Positions 24,452 to 36,795 are shown, counted from the first letter of the stretch. The stretch is DNA of 64,000 nucleotides from Dromiciops gliroides (GCF_019393635.1 NC_057861.1:60868532-60932531); one strand, 5' to 3'. Numbers and translations are program-made. The notes: generated from the letters alone by a model not told the origin.

Positions 24452-25390
24452 TTACTGTGATGATGTTGTTCTGCTGATCAGTTTCCTTAAAGCACCCTTC
24501 ATGTCCCTATTTCTCAGGCTGTAGATGAAGGGATTCAGCATGGGTATGACCACTGCACACATCACAGCAGCTGCCTTGTCCTTCTCTGGAGAGGCGGGTT
24601 CTGAGGGCTGCAGGTACACGGCAAAAATGGTTCCATAAAAGAGTAAGACCACAGTGAGATGAGAGCCACAGGTGGAAAAGGCTTTCCGTTTTCCCTCGGC
24701 AGAGGGAACCTTCAGAACTGCACAGAAGATGCAGATATAGGAGAGCAGAATGCACACCAGGGGACTTATGCCCATGAAGATGCCAAAGACTAAAACCACC
24801 AGCTTGTTGACATGGGTGTCAGAGCAGGAGAGTTTCAGCAAGGGCATGAGGTCACAGAAGAAGTGGGGAATTGTGTTGTCTGCACAAAAGGTTAACTTCG
24901 CCATCAGGGAGGTGTGCACCACCGACTGGAGGTTGGTGATACCCCAGGGTCCTCCTACAAGCAGGACACAGAGCCGAGGGCTCATGATGGTTGCATAGCG
25001 CAGTGGGTGACAGATGGCCACGAAACGGTCATAGGCCATCATGGCCAGCAGAAAACTATCCATGGTTCCAAACAAATGAAAAGAATACATTTGGATGAGA
25101 CAGCCAGCATAGGAGATGGCCTTGTTATGTGTCAGGATATTTGTCAACATCTTAGGCATTGTGGTGGATGTCTGACAGAGATCCACAAAGGACAGGTTGG
25201 AGAGGAAGAAGTACATGGGGGTGTGGAGGTGGGAGTCAGAACAAATGGCCAGAATGATGAGCACATTCCCAACTATGGTGACCATGTACATGCTCAAGAA
25301 GAGCCCAAAGAGGAGAAGTTGTTGGTCTGGTCTCTCTGAAAGTCCTAGAAGGAGGAATTCTGACACACTTGTGTGGTTTTCTTGTCCCAT
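24452..25390 (-). CDS. OR1I1: Olfactory receptor, family 1, probable OR1I1 orthologue
   Basis: A single uninterrupted exon encodes 312 residues, the usual size for a class II olfactory receptor, a seven-helix G-protein-coupled receptor of the olfactory neuron membrane. The frame opens 11 codons further upstream, but the second Met (MGQENHTSVSEF) gives the standard N-terminus with glycosylation site N5-H-T. Landmarks are GNVLIILAI (TM1), LHTPMYFFLSNLS (residues 55-67), MAYDRFVAICHPL (118-130), the C97-C179 disulfide pair, KAFSTCGSHLTVV in TM6 (236-248) and PMLNPFIYSLRN in TM7 (283-294). DRF replaces DRY, which is common in receptors. Family 1 is judged from the N-terminus and the KVPSAEGKRKAFSTC run. 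The OR1I1 name rests on recalled similarity and on lying downstream of CASP14 in the same orientation, as in human. OR7-family membership is the main alternative. Confidence 0.93.
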   Translation of the reverse strand: MGQENHTSVSEFLLLGLSERPDQQLLLFGLFLSMYMVTIVGNVLIILAICSDSHLHTPMYFFLSNLSFVDLCQTSTTMPKMLTNILTHNKAISYAGCLIQMYSFHLFGTMDSFLLAMMAYDRFVAICHPLRYATIMSPRLCVLLVGGPWGITNLQSVVHTSLMAKLTFCADNTIPHFFCDLMPLLKLSCSDTHVNKLVVLVFGIFMGISPLVCILLSYICIFCAVLKVPSAEGKRKAFSTCGSHLTVVLLFYGTIFAVYLQPSEPASPEKDKAAAVMCAVVIPMLNPFIYSLRNRDMKGALRKLISRTTSSQ

Positions 25391-25423
25391 GTAGCTGATG
25401 TGTCTGTCAAGAAGGAGGTACAA

Positions 25424-27540
25424 AATGGAGATATGGGTCCCCCTAAGGAATCTGCAACTTTGCTAATAACAAAATGGTTATAATCACTCATGTTTCTATA
25501 TTGCAAAACACGCTCAATTCAACACATTTATTAAGCAGCTACTATTTGTTCCCGCTGTGCAATCCTTCCGCAAAGATAAATATGACAAGAGCAATGTGCG
25601 GTCTAATCTAATAGAGGAGAAATAAATAAATATTGTGCAAAATAGCATGGAAATCCAGTGAGAAGGGCTTTCCATCTCCTTCTCAGCATGAAATAACTTT
25701 CACACATTGTAATGGGAACAAAATTGAGTTTATGCTGAATTCTTTTCCAAGGAATTGGGAAGAGTTCTAATGATTTCATGCTTAGTTTTACAGATCCTCA
25801 TATCCTGCTGTGGATTTGGAAGAGGAAACTGGAATCTTGGAATACTCTCAGAATTGAGTAATTTAAACCAGATTGACATTGAGTTTGAGAGATTAATTAA
25901 CCATGATAATTATCCATAACATAGCAGACCTGCCAATGGTGACATTAAAACTGATCAATACCCTGTGCTGACTTTTGAATGTAAAACCACAAAGAATCTC
26001 AAAATTGGGAGATATATACATGTAGTCTTTTTTTCCATGTAGATAATTTTGGAGGTGTATTCAACTGGACTATTGTTGAACTAATTTCACTGTTTTATTT
26101 ATTTGGGAGATGATTTTATGTTAATGCTATGTTTATATATTTCCATCATTCTAATTTTGAAAAGGACTAATTTTGAATTTTGAATTGATCTTTATGAATT
26201 TATACATCTGGATATTAGCTTGTTTTTACAGATTATTTAAACATATTTGAATCCTATCCCTTCCTTCCCATGAGGTGGGAATATGATACTTTGGCAATTT
26301 TTATGCAATTTATCAAAATTCAAAAATGATAATTAATTAAAGATTTTGTTCGATAGTGTGAGAAGGCAGTGCCAGTTGAAGAATTCAAGGAGACAGTGAA
26401 GTTCACAAGACCTGAGAATATTTGGAATGTTATTAATATGGTAAATTAGCTTCCTATACTGTATTTAAATAATGAATTTGGGGATTTTCCCCCATGGAAA
26501 TGTGAGCCTCTCTGAGTAAACCCTAATGCTTGTCATATATTATGCAACAGTTATAAACAAATCCCAAAACCTGTTGGTATTAATGTTAATTGCAAGACCA
26601 TTGCATCTTTCTTTTATTGTAAACATTGGAACTTATTATTGGGTGAGGTGGAATCTCTTGGGGCTATCAATAGATTTACATTTTGTCCATGATCTCACTT
26701 TGATCCTGATAAAAAGCATTTGTTGACAAATCAAGCTATTTACTATGCAAAGGGAAAATGTCAGTGGCTGCCAACTGGTTCTTGCTAAATAGAATCTCCA
26801 TGAACCAGGATCTGGTGGATGAAGACTGTGAGGAAGGTCAAGGGGACCATCTTGCAAACACAATGACGGATTCTCCCAGTCTGTTAGAAATGGAAGGTTT
26901 ACTACCTGTCGGTCAATAAAGTTGGCTATCATAGCCCTTGGACAGGGTGAAGTTAGGAGAAGGAGAAGTACAGGGCCTGTGAATCCACTGGTAGAGGGAC
27001 CACTCTCTACCAAATGTGGTGAATAAAACCAGGTCATCTGCATTTGGTGGGGGGCAGAGAGGGAGAAGGATATGAAACATTTATACAGCACCTACTATGT
27101 GCTAGACACATAGTAGTTAAGCACTTTTTATAAAAATTATCTCATTTGATAATATATTTTTTGAGTCCTCTCTCTAGCTACTGAGCCACAATGCATAAAT
27201 CAGTTGCTCCAAATAGATGTCTTACTTTTACCCAGGATCAGAGTTGAGGGACTCTTGTCTCTACATACCTAAACAAGGTTCATCTGTGTCTTTTAGACCC
27301 AAGAACGGATAGAACATTTTAACATACAACAATTTATGATTTGCCCCTCTTAAGGATGATAAGTTCAACGATATGTATCTCTGATGCTGTAAATGATAGC
27401 AATACAGGGATAGAATTGCTTTCCTCTATCCATCTCAGGGGTGGTCCTTGCCATTGTTACTTGCCTAAAGGAATGAGCTCCTTCTGTAGCCCACACCTTT
27501 GTCTGTTCCCCTCCCAAAGCATCGACTGCCTCCTTTTATT
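25424..27540. other. AT-rich non-coding region upstream of the receptor
   Basis: This would hold the receptor promoter and any 5' non-coding exon, but I cannot place them. A MIR-like piece lies near 27.07-27.15 kb. Confidence 0.45.
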
Positions 27541-27550
27541 CTGCCTCATT

Positions 27551-27692
27551 TTTTTTTTTCAGGGCAATGAGGGTTAAGTGACTTGCCCAGGGTCACACAG
27601 CTAGTAAGTGTCTAGTGTCTGAGGCTGGATTTGAACTCAGGTCCTCCTGAATCCAGGGCCAGCTCTTTATCCACTGCGCCACCTAGCTGCCC
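27551..27692 (-). mobile_element. tRNA-derived SINE
   Basis: Inverted copy with target duplication CGACTGCCTCCTTTTA on both sides. Confidence 0.88.
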
Positions 27693-28383
27693 GACTGCCT
27701 CCTTTTAGTGACTTTTGAGGGGAAGCTTGCAGATCAAGTTTATTGGGTTACCTAAGTGTTATTCCTGTAAGAGTATTGACATGGAACCTGGATAGGTGGA
27801 AACCACCCTTGTGGTTTCACGGAGACTCCATCACTGTTACTAAAAAAATTCCTTAATATTCCCAGATTTGAATTGCTGCTTACATTAGATAATGATATGC
27901 ATTTTACATTAATAATAATATAGCACTTCAGGGTTTGCAAAATTTTTGACAAACAATATCAACAGATGATCTGCAGATCCCATCCACAACTGATGTAGAA
28001 TACCAACAATCCTTGTCACAAAAATGTGCTCAGCCAAAGTTGGCAGGAAACTGGCCCTGAGTGGCCTAATGTTTCCCCTGTAGCTCTCATGCACATTAGG
28101 AACACCTTGAATAGAAAGCATAGCCTGACTTTACAGAAGGTTCTCACAGCATATCCTTGGTAAATGCTAGGCAGGCTTCCAGTCTCTCCATACCAAAGAG
28201 ACCTCCAATAATTGATGGGATTCTTCTGTATCACTGTAAATGCTAATGGAATCTGGTAGGTCTATTTACCAACAACTATAAGAAGTCCTGCCCTGATTGC
28301 CTGATTCCCTCTGCCACAACTTCTGGCCAGGAGAATGAGTCTAAGTAAAGGCCTATCAGTAGGGAAATACCCTTCAACTCCCC

Positions 28384-28385
<2 letters not shown>

Positions 28386-28437
<52 letters not shown>
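28386..28437. repeat. CA microsatellite
   Basis: About 26 AC units inside the retroviral remnant. Confidence 0.95.
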
Positions 28438-28438
<1 letters not shown>

Positions 28439-30129
28439 GAAGGGTCCATTCCAGGTCCTGTTGACCAGCAACACAGCACTGCCTGCTATCAGGAGCATCA
28501 GATATGGCCCCCTATATAGCCTCAGATCTGGACATTTCTGCCCCCTTCTCTGCCTTACAGTGCCTCTTTGGGACCAAGGAAAAAGAACACCAGAACTCTC
28601 CTCTCTTACCCCCTCACCCTCTGACTTGATTCAAGAATACACGTGTACAGGGAGGGGGAGCAGGGGACTTCTGTTAGCACTGACCACAACATTGCCACTC
28701 ACCATGGTATTCTCAGTGATCTCCAGACTAGACCCAGATTGAGGAACTCTATATTTAGCTGTACGACATAAGACTCAACCCAAGTCAATTTGTTTTCTCT
28801 TTTTATCTTACTCTACTTATTTCATTATCTGAGCTATGGTCACTTCAAAGGGATGGATGGGTAGCATTTTCCTGAACTCGATCCAGGTGTATGTGTCAGT
28901 AGTGAATCTCATGTATTGTTGGGTGTGCTTACATACACCAGCCACTATGGTTAAGGCTTCCTATTGATTAAAATGCTACCAGACATCCAGCTCTCTCTGA
29001 TGGCCAGTGACTCTTCTCATTTCATGAATGTAGGTTTTACATGTCCTGGTGACCCCTTGAGTCTTACAAAATGCATCTTTTCAGTGTCCCTGACATACTA
29101 TTCTACAGTTGAATGTGTGGACTTTTTCTCCCAGATTCACTATGATAACCTGATTCTCTTAACAAACACACTCTGTTCCAGAGTGTAATGTCACTCATTT
29201 CCATTTCCTCCATGGCAGTCCATGACATGCTCGGTTCATCCTTCTTACATTGCTTTGCAGTATACTTTTGGAACATGATACATGATGCAGGTAAAATTGC
29301 TTGGGGAGGAATCACACCTTCACTGCACACATCTTTTCTATGGCCAAGCTCACCTTCCTTGAATCCAACTTTTCTTCATTCCTCCCCCCAATTCAACCTT
29401 TCCCTGTTAGGCTAGCTTAACACTGCTTTCCTACAATCCATTCCATATGGCCAAAGAGCAACTTGTTTGATTCTGTAGATAAAGAACACATCAGCATCTG
29501 TCCTGGGACTTCTCTGGTACCTGCACTGTGAGCTATATCTCTCCTCACTTATCCCTTCACACGGCCCTTCGTTCTTCCCCTATGACATCACACACAAAGC
29601 ACCCCTAACTTCCACAAGCTCCTCGATTGCTGATAACACCAGTTGGGGTTAGTGAACATGAAAGGTTCAATCTCTCCAGCCCCCTTGTGAAGTGCTAATA
29701 TCTCTTGTCAGCTCTGCAAGGACCCCAGACCAAAACATCACTGCCCTAACAGCACTTTGGTGACTCTCTTTTGCTTCACAAAGTGAAGTCTGGTCTCTGA
29801 TTAAGGCTTCCTGCTGCATCTGGAATTATAGAAACTGTTTCTCCATGCTATCCAGGGCCTTCTGCCTCCTTTACATTGCTTGCCAACTGAAGACATGAGC
29901 TATTCCCTGGATTCTCTGACTTAAGCATCTTGTCTTAGGTCTGCAACCCCATGCAAGCATGAATTTCTATCTGTTATTCCTTTATTCTTTTTCCTTGTCA
30001 CAGATATGGAGTTTCCACATTGGCAACATCATTTAGCTGTTCTCCCTAACTCCTACTTCAAGGATCCCATGTTCCATTCTCCATTTACTCCGGTGTTAGA
30101 CATGAGCATGAGAAGAGGGCCTTGTACTT

Positions 30130-30460
30130 CCTTTTCTTCAGCATGAATCAGCATTCACTCTGGGCAAAATAATCAATCACATACAATTCTCAGAATCTGG
30201 ACTTACTCTAGCCCATCCCACAAAAAACCACAACAGTTTGCCATACTCTGCTTCCAAGGCCAACCACAAAGAGAAACGGGTTGCTCTGTTCAATTTTCAA
30301 GGCTAACTATCTGGACACAAAACCAATTTGTTTTTCTTCGTGTATAAAAACCAACTGTAAGCTCAGTTTGGTGGGATTCCTTCATCTGTGATTCCTCCCA
30401 TGATCATGTGTTTCTGAATAAAATTTCCTCTGACCTGAACCCGTAGTTTTTGCCACAACA
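30130..30460 (+). mobile_element. 3' LTR of the retrovirus remnant (5' edge uncertain)
   Basis: The promoter box, polyadenylation signal and CA end are in the right order and spacing for an LTR. A purine run (GAGAAGAGGG) just before TGTACTTCC near 30129 could mark the start, but this edge is a guess. Confidence 0.5.
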
Positions 30461-30469
30461 GCAGAGTAT

Positions 30470-30915
30470 GACAAAGTTTGTGCAAAGTATTCTAGGGAAA
30501 TTTGAGGAGGGAGAGATCACTTTCAACTGGGCAGGGTCAGGAGTGGAGGCTGGGTTGGAAAATTGGAGAAGACTTCATGGAGGAGGTGTCACCTCAGAAT
30601 TCATGGAGTCAGGTGACAGCAGAATGGGACCAGAAAGTATCTACAAGCTCAATTTGATTGGAGCATAGAGTACATGCAGGAGAATAGGGTGAAACAAGAC
30701 TGAGAAGGTAAATTGGAGCCTGACTATGGAACCTTAAATGCTAGGCTGAATTTGTATTTTGTTCTATAAGCGGCAGGAAGCTAATGGAAGGTTTCGAGGG
30801 ACATAGTTAATCCTCTATTTTAAGGAAGATTAATTTGGCAGTTGGTTGAGAGGCAAATTAGAGGAAGGAGAGAAGCCAAGCCAACTAGAATGCAAGGAAG
30901 TCATAAATGTCACAA
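30470..30915 (-). mobile_element. L2 fragment
   Basis: Antisense L2 end, abutting the retroviral LTR: GACTTCATGGAGGAGGTGTC and ACCTTAAATGCTAGGCTGAA blocks. Confidence 0.6.
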
Positions 30916-31359
30916 ATTTATTCTAGGGATCAGTGTCCCTTGAATGTGAAAATGTTGGGGATCTTAAATAATATTATTTATCTGTTGTTACTAGTTAGAG
31001 AACTTGTTCCTCTCCACCTTGTGGGTTAAGAAAAACCACCTAATGTTCTTTGGCAACCAGAGGTTTGATAATTAGCCCTTTGCTAGTATCGGGTGCCAAC
31101 AGCCCCTAAAAATGACAGAAACCATCAGTTAAATAAACTAATCTTTATCTTAGGAAGAGAAAGGAATAAGCATTTATATAGTGCCTGCTCTTTGCCAGGA
31201 ACTTTACAAATATCTTGTTTGATCCCCTCAAGAACCCTGTGGAGTAGATGTGGTTATTATCCTCATTTTGCCATTGAGAAAACGGAGGTAAACAGAGGTG
31301 AAGTGACTTGCCCAGGGTCACACAGCTAAGTAGTGTCTGAGGCAACACCAACTTTCCAG

Positions 31360-32155
31360 TCCTTCAGGTCTGCAACTTAGGACTCATCATAGATTCCTCA
31401 CTATCTCTCACCCCCATTATCTGAGCTGTTGCCAAAGCCTGTCAATTTCACCCGTGCAGCATCTCTTGAATACACCCTCTTCTCTCCTCTCTCATTGCCA
31501 CCCCTCTACTGTGGGTCCTCATCACCTCACACCTAGACTATTGTAATAGCTGCTGGTGGGTTTGACTGTGTCTCAAGTCTTTGTTCCAATTTAGCCTCTA
31601 TTCAGCTACCAAAGTGGTTTTCGTAAGTGGAACTGATCGTGTCACCCCACTACTTAGTAAACTCTAATGACTTCCTATTGCCTCCAGCACCAAATACAAA
31701 ACCCTCCGTTTGGCATTCATAACCCTTCAGAATATAGCCCCTCTTACCTTTGAAATCTTCTTACACTTCACTCCCTGTCACATACTCTTCAATCCAGTGA
31801 CACTGGCCTCCTGGCTGTTCCCTGAATAAGACAATCCATCTCTCACCTCTGGGCATTTTTGTCTGTTCCCCATTTTTTTCTCTCCTCCACCCCAACTACT
31901 GACCCCCCCAGCTTCCTTTAAGTTCCAATTAGAATTCTATCTTTTACTGCAAGCCTTCCCCACCAATCTCTCTTAATTCTGGTGTGTTCCCTCTGTTAAT
32001 TATTCTCCACTTATCCTGTTTATAGCTTGCTTTGCATATGTCTGTTTGTTTGTTGTCTCCCCAATTAGATTATAAGCTCCTCTTTTGTATCCCCACCACT
32101 TAGCACAGGGCTTGGCACATAGTAGGAGCTTAATAAATATTTACTGATTGATCAA
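31360..32155 (+). mobile_element. L2 3' end, best preserved copy
   Basis: About 800 bp follow the L2 order: GTTGCCAAAGCCTGTCAATTTC, CACCTCACACCTAGACTATTG, CAGTGACACTGGCCTCCTGGC, then the tail CACAGGGCTTGGCACATAGTAGG and TTAATAAATATTTACTGATTG. Confidence 0.8.
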
Positions 32156-33214
32156 TTGAACTCATTCCTGATTCCAGTGATTGATTCACTGTACCACCTA
32201 GTTGCCAAATAATCAGACTGATTCTATCACAGACACCAGATGTCCTTTCAAAGAAAGAATGTAAAGGCAGATGTGCTCAACTCAAAAGCAATCTGGATTC
32301 TAGTCCCATACCTGCAATCCACTGGCTATGCAATCTTAAGTGTCACCTCTCTGAGGCTCTGATTCCTCGTCTTTAAAATGAGGCAGTTGTACTAGATGGT
32401 CTATAAGATCCCTTCCATATCTAGAACTCTGTTCTAGAGTTCAATGGTGTGATCAAGCAATGGTTTAAACCCTTAGTTTTATCTGATGATGCTTCTTCCC
32501 GCTCCAATATCCCATGGCAAGCTCTACACTGGTGATAGAGTATGACATGTTGCCTATTGATTACAACCCATTGGGCTCCCCCCAAAGGCAAGCTGTTTGA
32601 TGCTGATGAAAGCTTGACCATCTACAGCTTAAACAAGAATGCATCAATACTCCAAGACTCTGAAGAGATTGGGGATCTCTTTGATGTAGTCATTCCTTCC
32701 AAAGATGCTGGTTGTAATCCATACTTGCCTGCTTGCCATAGGAAGTCCCCCTAATGTGCTAGGGACCTTCTTTGAGGTCTCCTGATACCCCAAAGATATC
32801 AATAGAACTTTGGGCTGTCCATTAGATATTTTTTACTCTCACCGTGTGACCAACTCATCTCTCCCCCTCCCCCCCCCCAGATCGCATATTTCTTTGAAGA
32901 CATCCTTTAACCATCTTTTCCTGGGCAATCCTTTGTTTTTTATTTGTTACAAATTGTTCATAACCATCATATGCCTCTCCATTATTCTTTGGGAAATTCC
33001 CAACTTCAATTCTTTAGAGACTGGAGTGTTTTATGACTCAAGGTGCTATAACTTTACTGGAAAAGCACCAATATTTCTGCTCCCCTGGCCCCCTTTTCAG
33101 ATAGTAGCTTGAGGTTGTTCAACTAACTTGGCAGTTTCCTAAAAGCAATCCAGCCCACTCTTTTTCTGTTAAATTCTTGACCTAGTTCATTTTCCATTTG
33201 CAGTGTCTGTCCTT
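32156..33214. other. Non-coding stretch
   Basis: A MIR-like piece near 32.29-32.41 kb. An open frame at 32542-32754 has no recognisable domain. Confidence 0.45.
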
Positions 33215-33470
33215 CAGGGATGGGCTTAGTGGTATGCTGCTAAATGTTTAACTACTGGCTCTCCAGAAAAAAAAAGTATGCAGAACACACTGTTAAGATT
33301 AGGCTGCATTGTTAACATTTTCTCCAAAACCTTTTTAAGTCTAGACAGTCAATAAAACAATAAAGTCATGATTTATAGTGTTTGCCAATGTCCAAGGTAT
33401 AAATGCTCACACTGAAATTTTAACAATCAGCTCTCTTGAGCTGGTATGAGCTAGCTTCAGCACACCCCTG
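33215..33470. mobile_element. hAT-like MITE, copy 2
   Basis: It starts CAGGGATGGGC and ends GCACACCCCTG, so the termini are inverted repeats of each other with few mismatches. It is clearly related to 397-717 but lacks the microsatellite. It is non-coding. Confidence 0.5.
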
Positions 33471-34639
33471 GCATGAACTCTATAAGTTGTCCATATAACT
33501 GCATGTCATAGTCTGGACAATAGACATTCCTTATCCACTTAATTTTTTTTCTGTTTGAATAGTTAGGTGACACTCTGTGAAGTGGTTTCATGGTCAAAAT
33601 CCAGGTAGAAGACAGAGGATCAGCTGAAGCAGAGTCAATGTTGAGCCACTACAAATGGATCAGGAAGATGGAAACAGGACTGAGCTGAGCAGGAAGATTT
33701 TCGAGGACAAACCAGGGTCAGAAGACACAGGAGAGGAGCAAACTCAGGACCATCCATTCAAAGATACCACTCTGAGTACAATGTGTGCTCTATTGAAGCA
33801 GCTTTTTAATGGTAAGCTGGCACATGATGGCATATTCCCTTCTGCTTCTTAAGGGGAAATCCCACCAAGAACTAGGTCTGTTAGACTCCAGAAATTCCAT
33901 ATCAGTGGCCTCTTAAGAGAGAACAAGGAGAGGGGTGATGTGGCCTCAGTAGATCAAGGAGGGCCGGCATTGATGGTAAGCTATAGAAAAACAACTCTGC
34001 CCTTCTCAATAGACCTCAAGCTGCATCTCAGCTCTTTGTTAACCTCTCCCCGTTGAACCATGACCCTGACCTTGCTTCACATTTTTGCATCTCAGTGTTT
34101 GGTGTTCACTTTGACTCTATCATTGGTCTTCATGATCCATGGACCTGGACTAATTTTATGTCCTTTGACTTTGAACATGAGGTGTCTCTATCCATTGCCC
34201 ACCTTCCCAACAGTCCCATAACCACAACCACAACTGGGCTGGAGCTCATGGCCCCTGCAGATTTATGAGTTAACCTCTGCTTGCCCAAGTGATGGCTTCA
34301 AGGCAAGGCAGTGATCCTGATAGGGTGTGACAAACTCCATAGAGATTTCAGGGTGTGACAAGTTCCATAGTGATTGCAAGGTGTGACCTGCTCCAATGGG
34401 AGCTACAGGTTGTGACAGATATACAGGGTGTAACAAAATAAATAAAAATCTGTTTCCTTCTTTGGTTTTCTCCTTAACAAGTAGACAGGTATTATCCAAC
34501 TACTGTGTACAGAATACTGTGGCAAATGTTGGAGGGAAGATGCAAAGTTCAGATAAGGTGCAGTCCTAGCTAAGAAGCTTACAGTAGTAAAGAGATAACC
34601 AACATAGATACAGTACATTATAATCTTCTAATTGTCAAA

Positions 34640-34985
34640 TCTGATGGTCTTTTTTCATATCCTTCCCCATTCTTTCTTCCTAGATTCTCTCTCTTCCCTG
34701 AGCTTTTGTGACACCAATCCCTCTTGGTTTTCCTCTTGCTTCTCTAACTGTTTCTTTTCTCTTTCCTTTGCTGATTCATCATGTAGAGACCATGACCTTT
34801 GGCAGCAGGCATCCCCCCCACCCCCCCAGAGCTCAGTCCTAGAGGTACTCTACTCTTCAATCTCTACATTTTCTTTCTCTTGGTGACCTCACCAGCTCTC
34901 ATGATCATCTCTATGTTTATGGCTCCCAGATCTATTTATTCCTTCCCCAGTTCTTTCCCTGAATTTTAATACTGTTGAGGGGGTC
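34640..34985 (+). mobile_element. L2 RT-region fragment
   Basis: Decayed plus-strand L2 around CTCTCTTGGTGACCTCACC and TCTATGTTTATGGCTCCCAG. It is one of the pieces present only in the second duplication block. Confidence 0.5.
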
Positions 34986-35359
34986 AGACAGTTTGCTCAG
35001 AGGATCAAATGAGATTATATTTGTAAAGCATTTGGCACAGTGCCTGGAACATCATGGGCTATGTGTCAACACAACTACATATGTGCCCAAAGAGATAAAG
35101 TATAAATTCTCTTCTTTCCATCTGTGATTTGGAAAATAGGTATCAGTTGTAAGGGAGAGAAGATTGTGATGGTGTATGCTCTTAAGACCAACTCTGAGGA
35201 AGAGTTGTTGTTTGTCCTTCATTCTCAAAGAGGACCATGACATGGGGATATGATGCCATGACTTGCAGTGAATTGGATTTGAGTGAGGGAGGGCTGTGCA
35301 GCCACCAACCTCACTCTTTCCTCTAGAGCCATCTGGGTTCAGTGGCAAGATATATATAT

Positions 35360-36036
35360 TCCAAAGGTTTGTCATGCCGGGGTGGGAGTGGGGATAAGCT
35401 CCCACTCTCTATAAAATGCTCCAATAGCGTGCGTCTCAAATAGCCTCTGACAACCGAAGCTCAACTCCTGGACTTCTCATGGAGGAACTGTTTCCACTAA
35501 CAGGAGAAGGGGCGAAGGTGAGTCACTGGCTCCTTAAAAAAAGTCGCTTCGGGCAGGTGGGGCTCGTTAGCCTTGGCAGGCAACCCGCCTAGGGGAAGGA
35601 AACCCTGATTTTAAACCTCCACTGCCTTGCGGCTATACCCATATATGGGAAAGGCTCCGGGAGTTAACCCCAAGGAAAAATCAGGAGTCGGAGTCCCTTA
35701 GGCAGTTGGATGTTGGACATCACATCCCTCTGGCAACTGCAGTGGCACTGGTGCCAAACTGTATTGGCTCTGCCTCTCCTTTGGATCCACCAATGTTGAG
35801 GAGAGGGAAAACCTGCTGCATGGGCAACAGCTTGTTTTCCATATTGATCTGCCCAGGCCAGCACCCTGGAGAGGACACTCCAGCTACTCCTCATGGGGTA
35901 GATACAACACGGGATGTGGCAGTTACTGGTTATAAGTCACTCAGGAGCTGCGGCTCCCGTATTGGACTGCACAGCCACATTGTGGCCTGTGGCTCTTCAA
36001 GGTGCTGATCCATGGTCGTCCACGACTGGTGGAGGC

Positions 36037-36104
<68 letters not shown>
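35360..36104 (+). mobile_element. Unidentified retroposon with a TA-repeat tail
   Basis: About 680 bp with fairly C+G-rich sequence (for example TAGCGTGCGTCTC, CTTCGGGCAGG, CCGTATTGGACTGC) end in a TA run (36041-36104) inside the split SINE. It may be the 5' region of an RTE LINE or a SINE made from it. An open frame at 35706-36008 is not convincing as protein. Confidence 0.45.
36041..36104. repeat. TA microsatellite
   Basis: About 32 TA units at the tail of the retroposon that split an RTE SINE. Confidence 0.95.
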
Positions 36105-36106
<2 letters not shown>

Positions 36107-36479
36107 GACAACTAGAGATGGCCTTGAATGTTTAAGACAATTGAGGTTAAGTGACTTACCCAGGGTCACACAGCTAGTAAGTATCTGAGGTGAGGTTTGA
36201 ACTCAGGTCCTCTCAACTTCAGGGCTAGTGCTCTACCCACTGTGCCCCCTAGCTGCCCCCTGGGGGATAATAGAAAACCAAGAAAAGAGGAGAGAAGAGG
36301 AACTGGTAGACAGGGACTCTTGGCCAGCCTACCCATTTGGGGGCAGATTACAAGGGGAAACTTTAAAACCAATCCATGGACAATAGAGGGGGAGTGGCAT
36401 TGGAGTAGTGGTGAGTAAGGGAGGAGAAATAAATTAATTAAATTAAAACTACCTGTAAGTGGGAAGGATTTATTTTCCC

Positions 36480-36650
36480 TCTTAGTTTTGTGTGTATGTG
36501 TGTGTGTGTGTGTATATGTGTGCACGTAAGCAACTGGGGTTAAATGATTTGCCCAGGGTCACACAGGCAAGTGTCTGAGGCCAGATTTGGACTTAGGTCT
36601 TCCTGATTCCAGAGCCAGTGCTCTATTCACTACACTGCCTAGTTGCCCCA
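36480..36650 (-). mobile_element. tRNA-derived SINE with TG tail
   Basis: Inverted copy, diverged, ending CTGCCTAGTTGCCCC. Its tail side carries a TG repeat. Confidence 0.75.
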
Positions 36651-36715
36651 TATTTTCATTCTCCGTTTTTTTTAAAGGACTACTTTATTTAGGTTTTTTG
36701 ATTTTTGATTTTCAT

Positions 36716-36795
36716 TTATAAATTCACTTATTTATTTATTTATCCACTTAGTATCTATCCATTTATTTATTTGCTTGTTTATTTATTTATTATTA
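36716..36795. repeat. TTTA-type repeat
   Basis: Imperfect TTTA/TTTG units in the second duplication block. Block 1 has no such expansion at the matching place. Confidence 0.9.

Larger units (their letters stand above)
27700..30460 (+). mobile_element. Endogenous retrovirus remnant, gamma-type, 3' part with LTR
   Basis: This is a fossil in plus orientation. Between about 28.05 and 28.47 kb translated pieces resemble the C-terminal part of a gammaretroviral integrase (for example VALMHIRNT and WKGPFQVLLTSNTAL). A CA microsatellite interrupts this part. About 28.5-30.1 kb is where env would lie, but I cannot confirm env. An LTR follows, with a TATAAAAACC box near 30345, AATAAAA near 30418 and the end CCACAACA at 30460. 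No matching 5' LTR is seen, so the copy looks truncated. It is clearly broken many times and old. A SINE lies at 27551-27692 by its left edge, which is not well defined. Confidence 0.65.
35202..36260 (-). mobile_element. tRNA-RTE SINE split by a second retroposon
   Basis: The RTE-type tail (35202-35359, starting GTTGTTTGTCCTTCATTCTC) and the SINE head (36105-36260) are the two halves of one minus-strand element. The break falls inside its GATATATATC word, where 35360-36104 has been inserted. Confidence 0.65.

Noticed and set aside
24507-25394. Open frames on both strands overlapping the receptor
   Set aside because: Shadows of the receptor reading frame.
26636-27091. 151-codon minus-strand open frame with a hydrophobic stretch that looks faintly like a retroviral envelope tail
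   Set aside because: The neighbouring retroviral remnant is on the plus strand, no other env features support it, and the resemblance is short.
33655-33852. 65-codon open frame at the left edge of duplication block 2
   Set aside because: The matching block 1 sequence is not open in the same way, and the residues match no family I know.
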